Shown here: piece by piece, positions 6,877-15,632 of the stretch
Layout: each line of letters opens with the position of its first letter
Position numbering within the stretch: position 1 is the stretch's first letter
Assembly (NCBI GenBank): GCA_964482225.1
Contig: CAYZWT010000019.1
Location: forward strand, 9,900 to 73,899
Source: UBA1429 sp964482225
GTDB taxonomy: Bacteria > Chloroflexota > Anaerolineae > UBA1429
DNA: 64,000 nt
Direction: 5' to 3'
Position numbers and translations under genes: made by a program
Notes under the pieces: generated by a model
What the model was told of the DNA's origin: nothing
Seen by the model: only the letters and a program-made list of their open reading frames with translations
Databases searched by the model: none

Positions 6877-8415
6877 ATGCGAGTTCTCTACCTGGACTGC
6901 GATACCTTGCGGCCCGATCACCTGGGCTGCTATGGCTATCATAGAGACACCTCACCCAACATAGACCGGCTGGCCCGCGAGGGCCTGCGCTGCACCAACT
7001 ATTACGCCTCGGATGCCCCTTGCCTGCCCTCGCGGGCCGCGCTGTTCTTGGGGCGCTTTGGCATCCACACGGGCGTCGTCAACCACGGCGGCACAACGGC
7101 AGATCCACGCCTGGAAGGGGCCACGCGGGGTTTTCAACAGTCGCGCGCCGAGGCAAGTTGGATGCAAGCCATGCGGCAAGCAGGGCTCTATACCGTCTCC
7201 ATCAGCCCCTATGCCGAGCGCCACTCGGCCTGGTGGTTCTATCGCGGGTTTAACGAGGCGCACAACACGGGCAAGTGGGGCATGGAGCGCGCCGACGAGA
7301 TCGCGCCGGTGGCGATAGATTGGATTCAGCGCAACGGTAGCAGGGACAACTGGTTCCTGCAGGTGAATATGTGGGACCCCCACACGCCGTTCCGCACGCC
7401 CCTGGCGTATGGGAACCCCTTTGAGGGAGAGCCCATCCCCGATTGGATCACCGAGGAGAAAATCAAGCAGGACTATGCGGGGTATGGCCCCCATTGCGCC
7501 CAAGACCCGGCCGGCTTTGGCCCCAACGATACCGAGCGCTGGCCCCGCCTGCCGGCCGAGATCACCTCGCTGGAGGACTATCGCAAGTGGATCGATGGCT
7601 ATGACATCGGCATCCGCTACATGGACGATCATATCGGCCTGATCCTGGATGCGCTGGCGGAGCAGGGCGTGCTGGATGATACGGTGATCATCGTCTCTGC
7701 CGATCATGGCGAGAACCAGGGCGAGCTGAACATCTATGGCGACCACCAGACCGCCGACCAGATCACCTCGCGGGTGCCGCTGATCGTGCGCTGGCCGGGG
7801 CTGGAGGGGGGCCGCGTGGATGACGCCCTGCACTACAACCTGGATCTGCCGCCCACCTTGGCCGAGATGCTGGGGATAGACGCCCCCGCCAGGTGGGATG
7901 GCCGCAGCTTTGCCGCGACTCTGCGCGAGGGCGCCCCGGCGGGCCGCGATTACCTGGTGTTGAGCCAGTGCACCTGGAGCTGCCAGCGCGCCGTGCGCTG
8001 GGACGAGTGGATCCTGATCCGCACCTATCATACAGGGCTCAAGGATTTCCCGCCGGTGATGCTGTTCAACCTGGCGGAGGACCCCCACGAGCTGCACGAC
8101 CTGGCGGCGGCCCGCCTCGAGATCGTGCAGGCCGGGCTGGCCCGCCTGGAAGAGTGGCAGGCCGAGATGCTGGCCGGCCTGGAAGAGTGGCAGGCCGAGA
8201 TGCTGGCCGGCTCCCCGGAGGCCGCCGACCCCCTGTGGACGGTGATGCAGGAGGGCGGACCGTACCACGCTCGGGGCTGGCTGCTCTCCTATTGCGAGCG
8301 GCTGCGGGCCACGGGGCGCGGCCACCATGCCGATCGGCTGTTGGCCCAGCGCCAGCCCAACGAATGGGTCTACCCCGACCGGCCCGGCGATTGGAAGGCG
8401 GTACTGGGCGAGTAA
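6877..8415 (+). CDS. Sulfatase (arylsulfatase / alkaline-phosphatase superfamily)
   Basis: A 512-residue type I sulfatase. It has the N-terminal metal-site motif DCDTLRPDHLGCYGY and the formylglycine signature CLPSR with the modifiable cysteine at residue 49. Further metal-site and substrate residues lie in WDPHTPFR (about 167) and SADHGENQGE (about 272). No signal peptide is present, so it would act in the cytoplasm, which is unusual for glycan sulfatases but common for family members of unknown substrate. Maturation would need a formylglycine-generating enzyme, not seen here. An exact 33-bp tandem duplication (8146-8211) adds 11 residues near the C-terminus. Substrate is unknown; carbohydrate sulfate is plausible from the wider gene content. 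Confidence 0.92.
   Translation: MRVLYLDCDTLRPDHLGCYGYHRDTSPNIDRLAREGLRCTNYYASDAPCLPSRAALFLGRFGIHTGVVNHGGTTADPRLEGATRGFQQSRAEASWMQAMRQAGLYTVSISPYAERHSAWWFYRGFNEAHNTGKWGMERADEIAPVAIDWIQRNGSRDNWFLQVNMWDPHTPFRTPLAYGNPFEGEPIPDWITEEKIKQDYAGYGPHCAQDPAGFGPNDTERWPRLPAEITSLEDYRKWIDGYDIGIRYMDDHIGLILDALAEQGVLDDTVIIVSADHGENQGELNIYGDHQTADQITSRVPLIVRWPGLEGGRVDDALHYNLDLPPTLAEMLGIDAPARWDGRSFAATLREGAPAGRDYLVLSQCTWSCQRAVRWDEWILIRTYHTGLKDFPPVMLFNLAEDPHELHDLAAARLEIVQAGLARLEEWQAEMLAGLEEWQAEMLAGSPEAADPLWTVMQEGGPYHARGWLLSYCERLRATGRGHHADRLLAQRQPNEWVYPDRPGDWKAVLGE
8146..8211 (+). repeat. Perfect 33-bp in-frame tandem duplication inside the sulfatase
   Basis: Two identical 33-bp units, 8146-8178 and 8179-8211, each encode LEEWQAEMLAG. 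Complete nucleotide identity points to a recent slippage event. Confidence 0.97.
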
Positions 8416-8579
8416 GGGGCTCGATGGGGTAGCAGCGTGGCCGAGGGGGCGCCCTCGTATCCGATCGAGCGCCCCCCGGCCAGGATCAGCTCTCGGGGCG
8501 CGCGGGCTGCCCCTGCTGCAAGGCGGGCGCCGAAGATCACACAGATGCGCAGTTAGGAACGATCAACCGGAGATCCCAC

Positions 8580-10286
8580 ATGCAAGCGATGCCCGTTGCG
8601 ATGGCCGCTATCTCTGCCTCCTGGATCGCCTTGGCTCTCTTCTTTCAGGGCCTCGGGACCGCCTTTCTGGCACTAATTCCTTCACGGTACCGCTCTGGAT
8701 CCTATCTTGAACATTCTTTTGTTTTTGGATTTTCTTGCCTAGTTATTTTTCTGCAATTATGGAACCTTTTCTTTCCTATTAGCTTTATCGCCTACATACC
8801 TCTGATTCCAATTTCAGCCTGGGGTAATGCTAGATATTACATATCATTACGTGAAACGAGCAGAAAAAGACTCCTGTTTTTATTTCGAGATGCTTTATTC
8901 TGGATCGCTATCTCTATTCCTCTCTCTAATTGGTCCCTTGCGCATGGTATGCCAGGTGATACTGGTCTCTATCATATACCATTTATGAATTGGGTAAGAA
9001 CATATCCTCTTCCAGTTGGGTTGGGCAATCTGCACGGTCGCCTTGCTTTTAATAACTCTTACTATTTATATGGAGCATCTCTATGGAGAATTCCAGGTCT
9101 GGATGCAAGTCATTTATGCCACGGCCCTTTTTTTCTTATTCTATTGCGTATAATCTGTAAAAGTCTATATAAGACTATCTTTTTTGCAGATAAAGTTCGT
9201 TTGAGTGATTTATTTATTCTGGGGATTTCTCCCTATCTGATTCATCTTACTAGGGGTTATCTCAATAGTTATGCGTCTGATTTGATGGTATTTGTATTAT
9301 CTGTGTCTATTATTGTCATATTCATCGAGTATCTATACGGATCCCAGATTAATCCATATGCTCTTATTTTGCTGTTGTTCATGAGCTTATCTGCTATCAT
9401 GGTCAAGATAAGCTCATTGGGGTTAGTTGGCCCTATATCCCTTCTGGCCCTGATATGGTACATCAAGCGCGGTAACGCCGAAGCTGTTCGAGGCAGGAAT
9501 CTTGTAGGCATCGGAGCTCTATCGTTCCTCGGGTTGTGGGGGTGGGTCTGGAGGAGCGTACTAGCCAGCGGGTATCTTATATACCCCATTTCATGGCTCC
9601 CAGTGCCTGTAAGTTGGCGTGTCCCTTCTGAGAAGGTTGCGGAAGAGGCGCGATGGATTGTCAGTTGGGCACGAGCACCCGGGGAGCATTGGGCCGACGT
9701 GTTAGGCAACTCGCGGTGGCTCTTGCCATGGATCGAACACCATGTTGCCAGATGGTTTGATGTCTCTTTTCCCGTGGCCCTAGCTGTCCTTATGCTAGTA
9801 GTTGCGCTCCTGAGGAGAGTACTGACGTCGCCTAGCAAGACCGTAAAGGGCAACTTTGCTTTCGCGGCGGTCTTTGTCTCAATTCTTGCCAATATAGCTT
9901 ATTGGTTTCTTACAGCACCCGGGAGTCGATTTTCTATTGGTTTATTCTGGTTTTTATTTGCTTTTTCCTTCTCCTCCGCTTTATATTGTGACCAGAGGTG
10001 GAGCCGTGGTATAATTGCCAGAATTGCACTATGTATTACATTGGGGCTTTATATGCCTGTTATACATAGAATGAGTTTCTTTTACGGACCAGAGCAGAGA
10101 CGTATCACGCCGACAGTAGAATTGAACGAATTCATCACAGATTCGGGTTTGCTGCTATTTGTTCCTGCTAAGGGGTATTCTTGCTGGGAAAGCCCCTTGC
10201 CCTGCACGCCCTACCCGGACTCCGCGCTGCGTTTGCGCCGATCTGGGGACCTAAGCAGCGGCTTTGAGATACGAGTCAAAGAGTAA
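8580..10286 (+). CDS. Polytopic membrane protein, LIC_10190-like family, in an AT-rich island
   Basis: A 568-residue protein with about a dozen hydrophobic segments. The stretch GDTGLYHIPFMNW, followed by GLGNLHGRLAFNNSYYLYG (about 120-160), resembles the conserved core of LIC_10190-type membrane proteins. These are often found with surface-polysaccharide genes, and their biochemistry is unknown. Base composition is strikingly AT-rich from about 8690 to 10140, while the extreme 3' end and all neighbours are GC-rich, which suggests acquisition by transfer. A weak GGAG precedes the ATG; later starts are possible. The next gene is convergent, a GT4 glycosyltransferase, which fits a surface-glycan role. 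Family assignment is from memory of the motif and is moderate. Confidence 0.75.
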   Translation: MQAMPVAMAAISASWIALALFFQGLGTAFLALIPSRYRSGSYLEHSFVFGFSCLVIFLQLWNLFFPISFIAYIPLIPISAWGNARYYISLRETSRKRLLFLFRDALFWIAISIPLSNWSLAHGMPGDTGLYHIPFMNWVRTYPLPVGLGNLHGRLAFNNSYYLYGASLWRIPGLDASHLCHGPFFLILLRIICKSLYKTIFFADKVRLSDLFILGISPYLIHLTRGYLNSYASDLMVFVLSVSIIVIFIEYLYGSQINPYALILLLFMSLSAIMVKISSLGLVGPISLLALIWYIKRGNAEAVRGRNLVGIGALSFLGLWGWVWRSVLASGYLIYPISWLPVPVSWRVPSEKVAEEARWIVSWARAPGEHWADVLGNSRWLLPWIEHHVARWFDVSFPVALAVLMLVVALLRRVLTSPSKTVKGNFAFAAVFVSILANIAYWFLTAPGSRFSIGLFWFLFAFSFSSALYCDQRWSRGIIARIALCITLGLYMPVIHRMSFFYGPEQRRITPTVELNEFITDSGLLLFVPAKGYSCWESPLPCTPYPDSALRLRRSGDLSSGFEIRVKE

Positions 10287-10416
10287 CCCTGGAGCCTCTC
10301 CCGCAAGATAGTCCTGCCGAAAAGGCTACGATGCGTACAGTCGGAGATCTGGTGCAACAACCGACCTTATCTGGCAGTGCTCCACTTCCCCTTCAGAGGC
10401 GGGTCATCCAACACGC

Positions 10417-11568
10417 TTAGGCAACCGCAAAGCGTTCATACACGCGCTCGTAGGCCGAAATCATGGTATTGAGGGAATAGCGCTCGCGGGCCCACGCCTG
10501 GCCTGCTCGGCCCAGGCGTGCACGCTCGTCAGGATCATCGAGCAGCCGCAGGATCGCCTCGGCCAGGGCCGGGGCATCGCGGGGCGGCACCACCAGCGCC
10601 CCTGGGCCGGCCGTCTCGGCGCTGGCGCCGGCGCTGGTGGTCGCCACAGGGGTTCCGCAGGCCAGCGCCTCGATGATCGGGATGCCAAAGCCCTCCAGCA
10701 AGCTGGGCAACACAAACAGATCCGCCAGGCTATAGTAGGCGGGCAGCTCGTCGTCCGGCACATAGCCCGCCTCGATCAGATGGCTCCGCCGGGCGCCCAG
10801 CGCCTCTAGCACGCGCTCGCGGTAGGCGGCCTGCCAACGTCCCACAACCACCAGGCGCACATCCTGCGGCAGGGCGTGCATGGCCCGCGCCAGGTATTCG
10901 AGCCCCTTGCGCGGCGAGCAGAACCCCACAAAAAGCAACACCCGCTCGTTGGCCAGCCCCAGCCGCCGCCGCAGGGGCGTGGGGTCCGTGGGGCGCAGCC
11001 GCGCGAGATCAATGCCTGTGGGAATCACCGTCACGCGCTCGGCGAGCACGCCATAGCCCTTGGTGAACGCATCGGCGGTGGCCTGGCTCACCGAGATGAG
11101 GTGTCGAGCGCGAAAGAGGGCGGGCCGCTCTGCCCAGGCGAGCGCCGCGCGATAGTACAGGGTCTTGCCGTGCAGCGCCAGCTTGCCTGTGTGGTAGGGC
11201 CGCCCGTCATCGCTGGTCAGGCGCTGCCGGAACGATTGGTGCAGGCTGGCCAGGAACGGCCCGCGATAGCGCCAGGCAAAGTGCACATCGGCCACGTGCA
11301 CGAGATCGAAAGGCGCAGCCGCGTGCAGGCGCGAGACCGAGGGCGCGGCTGCCCAGGCGAACTCGATCCAATCGCCGCGCCCCACGCCTACGCGGTGCAC
11401 CTCCACCCCATCCAGGCGCTCGCGGCGCGCCGCGCCTGGGCGGTGGCGCGTCACCACGGTTATATGGTGGCCCCGCGCTGCCAGGCCCGTCGCCAGCGTC
11501 TCGCCATAAACGGCCAACCCCGAGCTACGATAGGGGACATAATCCAGGTTGACCAGACAGATCCTCAG
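10417..11568 (-). CDS. Glycosyltransferase family 4 (GT-B fold), probable CTG start
   Basis: About 383 residues. The N-terminal domain begins LRICLVNLDYVPYRSSGLAVYGE, typical of GT4 acceptor domains. The C-terminal donor domain has VLLFVGFCSPRKGLEYLARA, LFVLPSLLEGFGIPIIEALA (the E-x7-E region) and GTPVATTSAGASAE. It should transfer a sugar from an NDP donor to a cell-surface or secondary-metabolite acceptor. The family usually begins a few residues before this RICLVN strand. The only well-placed ribosome site (GGGGAGG) leads to a CTG at 11568, and no ATG, GTG or TTG fits, so a rare CTG start is proposed. The frame stays open upstream but with non-protein-like sequence. The lipoprotein gene ends 26 bp upstream, so the two are probably co-transcribed. 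Confidence 0.88.
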   Translation of the reverse strand: MRICLVNLDYVPYRSSGLAVYGETLATGLAARGHHITVVTRHRPGAARRERLDGVEVHRVGVGRGDWIEFAWAAAPSVSRLHAAAPFDLVHVADVHFAWRYRGPFLASLHQSFRQRLTSDDGRPYHTGKLALHGKTLYYRAALAWAERPALFRARHLISVSQATADAFTKGYGVLAERVTVIPTGIDLARLRPTDPTPLRRRLGLANERVLLFVGFCSPRKGLEYLARAMHALPQDVRLVVVGRWQAAYRERVLEALGARRSHLIEAGYVPDDELPAYYSLADLFVLPSLLEGFGIPIIEALACGTPVATTSAGASAETAGPGALVVPPRDAPALAEAILRLLDDPDERARLGRAGQAWARERYSLNTMISAYERVYERFAVA

Positions 11569-11594
11569 GGTAACCTCCCCTGCACAGCGTATGC

Positions 11595-12239
11595 TCAGTC
11601 CGAGATGGTAACGACGGTCAATGGCTCCTCGGTCACCTGGTCGGCAATGATCTCTACGACGACATCCTGGCCGGTTTCCAGGTTGTGGGCCAGCACCAGG
11701 GTCAGCGGATGCTTGATGACAAGGGCATACAGCCCGGGCTCCAGATCGGCGAAAGCATAGCGCCCCTCTCGATCTGTCACAGCTACGGGGGCGAGTTCCT
11801 CCACAACGCTGGCAATGGGCGCGATCTCGCCGGAGACATTGCGGTGCACCTGGGCCAGGTAGAGGGTCCAACCTGCCAGGGGCTCGCGGGGACGGATGTC
11901 GCTCTCGCGCATGATTTGGCCGATCAGATGGCCCCGTCCGGGGGCCGGCTCGGCCAGGGGCGCCAGGGTGGGCAGCGCCTCCAGCGTGGCCTCCAGGGCC
12001 ACGGTCGGCTCGGCGCCCGGATAGGCCCCCACCGGAGCGGGGTACCCTGGCGCGGGATAGGCCCCTTCAGGGGCGCCTTCCGTTGCCGGGGCGCCAACTG
12101 TGGGGCTCGCTACGGTCTCGGCCTGGACAGCGGTTTCGTCGGGTGACTCGGCAACGGGCGTGGCAGGGCTCCCGGCAGAGCACCCCGCCAGCAGTGCAAC
12201 GAGCAACAGAGCGGCGATCAAGTGGGAAAAGCGTCGCAT
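11595..12239 (-). CDS. Secreted lipoprotein with a carboxypeptidase-regulatory-like domain
   Basis: 214 residues beginning MRRFSHLIAALLLVALLAGC, a lipoprotein signal peptide with lipobox LAGC (Cys20). A low-complexity linker rich in Pro, Ala, Glu and Tyr (repeated YPAP/YPG units, about 55-85) is followed by a C-terminal domain of about 100 residues. The segment VTDREGRYAFADLEPGLYAL has the prealbumin-like or Cna-B-like pattern common in surface proteins. The start is supported by AAGGAG 5 bp upstream. It lies between a terminator (12270-12302) and the GT4 gene, so it is probably the first gene of a two-gene unit. Role unknown; likely displayed on the cell surface. Confidence 0.85.
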   Translation of the reverse strand: MRRFSHLIAALLLVALLAGCSAGSPATPVAESPDETAVQAETVASPTVGAPATEGAPEGAYPAPGYPAPVGAYPGAEPTVALEATLEALPTLAPLAEPAPGRGHLIGQIMRESDIRPREPLAGWTLYLAQVHRNVSGEIAPIASVVEELAPVAVTDREGRYAFADLEPGLYALVIKHPLTLVLAHNLETGQDVVVEIIADQVTEEPLTVVTISD

Positions 12240-12269
12240 ACGGTCTCCTTGTGCCAACAGATATGGGTG

Positions 12270-12302
12270 AAAAAGAGGGGCTGCCGATAAAGGCAACCCC
12301 TC
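12270..12302 (-). terminator. Intrinsic terminator of the repeat-containing surface protein gene
   Basis: Minus strand: stem GAGGGGTTGCC / GGCAGCCCCTC with loop TTTATC, followed directly by TTTTT (plus-strand 12270-12274). It sits 28 bp after the stop codon of the gene at 12331-13803. Confidence 0.85.
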
Positions 12303-12330
12303 GCCACAAGCAATGCGGAACGGGAAGCGT

Positions 12331-13803
12331 CTATTCAATGACGTCCAGGATGTTGAACGCGTTATAGACATACAGCGTGTCGCCGTTGCCGGGCACTTTG
12401 TCGTTGAGCTGGTTGACCATCGCGACGATCTCTGAGCCAGGCGTGCCGCAAGCGACAGCCGAGCCAACGTAGCGCTCCCCGCCGCCCAGGTGGTTCCAGT
12501 GCAGGATGCCGCCCATCTCATTGGGCTGGAGCACCAGGACATCATTGGCCGGGGTGATGGCCCCGTAGGTCGAGTACTCGACCGTCACCGTGGTGGCAGC
12601 GGCGCCGACGTTCATGATGTTGAGCGACGTCCAGTAGTTGCTGTTGCGGTCCATGATCAACGGAGCCGCGACGCACTGGGAGGCGCTGCCCGGGTCAAAA
12701 GCGTTGTAGGCGCCCGACTTTTTGTTGATCGAGTTCATCTGGTTCACGATACCCAGCAGCGGCTGCGCCGCGCTGTTGGTGGAGACATAGGCCGAGCCGA
12801 CGAACTTTGTCCCCACGCCGCCCGCGCTGTTCTGCTCCCAGCAGTTGCTGTAAGCCTGGGGGGCGTAAAAGGCAAGCATGCCAAATGTCTCGGATGCACC
12901 AGCGGCGACCTCGTGGGTCTCGGTGCAGGCATTGCCTGCCGAGCCCGGCACATACGAGACGGTCACCGTGGTGGGCGTATCGCCCACGTTCTGGACCTGG
13001 ATCGAGCTCTGGTAGCCCGCGTTGTGGTACTGGAAGAGCGGCGCCAAGATGTTGGCCGATCCGCCATTGCTGGCCCCCGCCCCCGATGCCACCGGCGCAG
13101 AGCCAAAGCCGTCATAGGCGAACAGGCCGTTGGGGCCCACTTCGACAGCCGAAGCCACCAAGGGCTGGCCGTTGACGCTGGTGACAATGGCCGAGCCGAC
13201 AAAGCGCGTGCCCAGCTCGGGCATCATTGCCTGGTCAAAGTAGTAGGCCGCCCCGGGCTTGATCGTGACCTGATTGGTCTGATCGTCGGGGTTCACCCAC
13301 TGCCAGTCGTTGCCAGAGGTGCTGCCGGCAAAGAACTCGACCTCGACGATGGCATCCACCATGCCGGCGTTCTGGACGCTGAACCAGGTGGTGTAGCCGC
13401 CGTTGTTGCGCATCAGCAGCGGGAGTTGCACAACCGGCGCGCCCTCGGCGAACCCGCTGGTGGAGGCGCCCTGCTCACCCACGTTGATGCGCAGGTTGTG
13501 AACGATCACCAGCTCCTTGTCCGAGGCTACCACGGCCGAGCCCTGGAAATCCTCCGGGAGCTTGTCGTTCTGCAGCACGAAATAGGCGGCCATGCTCTGG
13601 GGCGGGATGCTCATAGTGACATCCGCCGCAGCGTCGTGGGTGCCGTCGGTACCGAAGAACTGGATCACGACGGTGGCTTCACCGTCCTCCATGTTACGGA
13701 TGTTGATCGTGGAGTCATACTCGGTCTGGGCTGCGACGCCGGTGGCCGCGAGCAGCCCCAGGGCCAGCAACACAATCGTCAGAATCATCGTCACTCGTTT
13801 CAT
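12331..13803 (-). CDS. Secreted protein with repeated beta-sandwich-like units
   Basis: 490 residues with a clear signal peptide (MKRVTMILTIVLLALGLLAA, cleavage near AAQT). The mature part is built of about four related units, each about 110-130 residues, containing a hydrophobic strand, an N-x-G/N-Y segment and a V-x-N-(A/V)-G turn: YTTWFSVQNAG, YQSSIQVQNVG and YWTSLNIMNVG. Each unit then has a (T/A)TVTVxY strand and a V-G-S-A strand (FVGSAIV, FVGSAYV, YVGSAVA). This looks like an extracellular repeat or adhesion protein; I do not recognise a named domain. RBS GGGAGG is well placed. It is transcribed alone from the promoter at 13865-13893 to the terminator at 12270-12302. Confidence 0.82.
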   Translation of the reverse strand: MKRVTMILTIVLLALGLLAATGVAAQTEYDSTINIRNMEDGEATVVIQFFGTDGTHDAAADVTMSIPPQSMAAYFVLQNDKLPEDFQGSAVVASDKELVIVHNLRINVGEQGASTSGFAEGAPVVQLPLLMRNNGGYTTWFSVQNAGMVDAIVEVEFFAGSTSGNDWQWVNPDDQTNQVTIKPGAAYYFDQAMMPELGTRFVGSAIVTSVNGQPLVASAVEVGPNGLFAYDGFGSAPVASGAGASNGGSANILAPLFQYHNAGYQSSIQVQNVGDTPTTVTVSYVPGSAGNACTETHEVAAGASETFGMLAFYAPQAYSNCWEQNSAGGVGTKFVGSAYVSTNSAAQPLLGIVNQMNSINKKSGAYNAFDPGSASQCVAAPLIMDRNSNYWTSLNIMNVGAAATTVTVEYSTYGAITPANDVLVLQPNEMGGILHWNHLGGGERYVGSAVACGTPGSEIVAMVNQLNDKVPGNGDTLYVYNAFNILDVIE

Positions 13804-13864
13804 CGGCCATTCCTCCCTTGTTCAGAACATAAAGCGAGCCAAGGCGGCTCTTGTATCTGACATT

Positions 13865-13893
13865 ACCATAGCATCCCGTGGGGCAAGAATCAA
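13865..13893 (-). promoter_or_regulatory. Sigma-70 promoter of the repeat-containing secreted protein
   Basis: Minus strand: TTGATT (13888-13893), 17-bp spacer, TATGGT (13865-13870). The -35 end touches the hairpin that closes the upstream methyltransferase operon. Confidence 0.55.
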
Positions 13894-13911
13894 TCACCCC
13901 TTTGGGTGATT
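13892..13911 (-). terminator. Hairpin after the methyltransferase operon, possible terminator
   Basis: AATCACCC / GGGTGATT with a 4-nt loop, 6 bp after the stop of the gene at 13918-14844. The following minus-strand sequence is GATTCTTG, so the U tract is weak. Confidence 0.5.
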
Positions 13912-13917
13912 TCGGGG

Positions 13918-14844
13918 TTACCGGCGCTGCGCGGCCACCAACAACTCGGCGCCACCCGCGATGCGATCCAGCAATGCCGTGGGCAGCAGGCAGAGCGCCT
14001 GGCCGGCCGGGTCGCTCATGGCCTGGGCGACCCAGCGAGGCCACCGTCCACCCAGAACGCCGTTCTGGACGCTCAGGGTCGCCAGGGCATAGCTGCCCGT
14101 AGGGCCGGGCAAGGGCTGCGGTTCCAACGCGCTGGCGCGCAACAGGCTTTCCAGGGCGCGCCGGGTATAGATCACCCGATGGCGGGGGGCATCATAGCCC
14201 GCCCACCAGCGGCCAAACAGGCGCGCTTGCAGGCAGGCGGCGTCGGGCGTGCGCAACACCAGCCAGCCCCCTGGGGCGAGCCAGGCAGCGATCCCGCGTA
14301 GGGCGACGCCCGGTTGCTCCATGTGCTCCAGCACATCCCACAGGGTGATGACGTCAAAGGAGCCAGGCGCAAAGGGATAGCCAGGGGCCTGGCCGGTGCG
14401 CACGTCCAGGCCCCTGGCGCGCGCGGCCTGGGCTGCGCCAGCATCTCGCTCCAGCCCCACCGCGCTCCAGCCCCGCGCCTGCATCGTCTCTACAAAGGCG
14501 CCCGCGCCACAGCCCACGTCCAGCAGCCGCCCGCCTGTGCGCAGCCGCTCGACCGCCCGGCAGCGTTTGAGCAGGCCGACCTGCTGCGCCATTGCGCCGA
14601 GCCTGGAGCGGGCCGCCCGGTCTACATAGGCGGCATAGTGCGTGGGGTAATAGGGCGCCAATTCCGAGGGTGAGAGGGATTCGGCGGCATAGAGGGCGCC
14701 GCACCGGCAGCAGCGTTGATAGCCAAAGGGGCCTTTTCCGGTGTAGGTCCAATCGTGCAGGGTCAGGGCCGCCTCGGCCTCTTGCGCCAGGCACGCGGGG
14801 CAGGGCTGGTTCAGAGCGTCAGGTGGCGAGGGCGGGGTATTCAT
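13918..14844 (-). CDS. Class I SAM-dependent methyltransferase with N-terminal zinc-binding region
   Basis: 308 residues. The N-terminus has two Cys pairs (NQPCPACLAQ at about 14-17 and CCRCGAL at about 47-50), likely binding zinc as in many sugar or lipid methyltransferases. The Rossmann core follows with motif I LLDVGCGAGAF (about 107), the acidic residue in VGLERD, VITLWDVLEHM and a C-terminal LVLRTPDA strand. It falls in the Methyltransf_23-like group that methylates glycans or lipids. It starts 3 bp after the stop of the TylF-like gene, so it is translationally linked and is the last gene of a five-gene minus-strand unit. Substrate unknown. Confidence 0.88.
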   Translation of the reverse strand: MNTPPSPPDALNQPCPACLAQEAEAALTLHDWTYTGKGPFGYQRCCRCGALYAAESLSPSELAPYYPTHYAAYVDRAARSRLGAMAQQVGLLKRCRAVERLRTGGRLLDVGCGAGAFVETMQARGWSAVGLERDAGAAQAARARGLDVRTGQAPGYPFAPGSFDVITLWDVLEHMEQPGVALRGIAAWLAPGGWLVLRTPDAACLQARLFGRWWAGYDAPRHRVIYTRRALESLLRASALEPQPLPGPTGSYALATLSVQNGVLGGRWPRWVAQAMSDPAGQALCLLPTALLDRIAGGAELLVAAQRR

Positions 14845-14847
14845 GGG

Positions 14848-15615
14848 TCAGGGCTTGATCAGGAGGCCCTGGCCTGTGGGCAGGGAGAGGATGGAAACGC
14901 CGCGCTGCGCTGCAAAGATGTCGAACGCCCGCTTTTGCAGCACATGCCGGCTGAATCCGTAATCATCCAGCAGGATGACGCCCCCGGAGGCCAGCCTGGG
15001 CCAAAAGTGCTCCGCTGCCGCGATCTCGGGCTGGTAGACGTTCATATCCAGGGAGAGGTAGGCCACGCGCTCGATCTCTACCTGGAGCAGCGCCTCGGGC
15101 ACGACGCCCTGGATCACTCGCACGTTGGAAAAGGGGCGAAAGGTCTCGCAGACGGCGGTATAGCACTCATCGTACTCGCCGGGCAGGCGGCCCAGCGCGC
15201 GCTCGGCCGGGCTGATTGCCTCATCAGGGATGCCCGCAAAGGTATCAAAGAGGTAAAAGGTCTTGTCCAGGGCGCCGAAATCAATGTAATCCACGATCGC
15301 CCGCGCCAGCCCGCCGCGATAGACGCCGCACTCGACATAATCGCCCGCCAGATGTTGGGCGTGGGCCGCCGCCCAGCAGGCCACATGCACCCGCCAGCGC
15401 AGCTCGCGCCCTCGAAAGGAGCCGGTGGCGCGTCCCAACCCGTAGGCGCGGCAAAAACGCTCGTCACGCAGAAAATCGCAGTTGTGCTCGGTGGCCAGCC
15501 CGTCCTCGTGGTAGGTGCGCTCCCACCAGAGCAGGCCGCAAAGGGAGCGTTGCAGCCGCCGGTATGCCTCGCGCGCCGCAGCCCGCCAGGTTCGACCGGC
15601 CTTGTTTTCGCCCAA
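14848..15615 (-). CDS. TylF/MycF-family O-methyltransferase-like protein
   Basis: 255 residues. It has the diagnostic segments of the macrocin-O-methyltransferase family: DYVECGVYRGGLARAI (SAM-binding motif I, about 93-108), FYLFDTFAGIP (about 120), the Asp-rich VAYLSLDMNVYQP (about 188) and VILLDDYG (about 214), where the aspartates bind Mg2+. The founding members methylate deoxysugars of antibiotics; many genomic homologues sit in surface-polysaccharide loci. Here it lies between ccdA (17 bp upstream) and a second methyltransferase (3 bp downstream), an unexpected link of redox genes and glycan-type methylation. Function in this organism is inferred only. Confidence 0.88.
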   Translation of the reverse strand: MGENKAGRTWRAAAREAYRRLQRSLCGLLWWERTYHEDGLATEHNCDFLRDERFCRAYGLGRATGSFRGRELRWRVHVACWAAAHAQHLAGDYVECGVYRGGLARAIVDYIDFGALDKTFYLFDTFAGIPDEAISPAERALGRLPGEYDECYTAVCETFRPFSNVRVIQGVVPEALLQVEIERVAYLSLDMNVYQPEIAAAEHFWPRLASGGVILLDDYGFSRHVLQKRAFDIFAAQRGVSILSLPTGQGLLIKP

Positions 15616-15632
15616 CCTGCGCCTCCTCGCCT

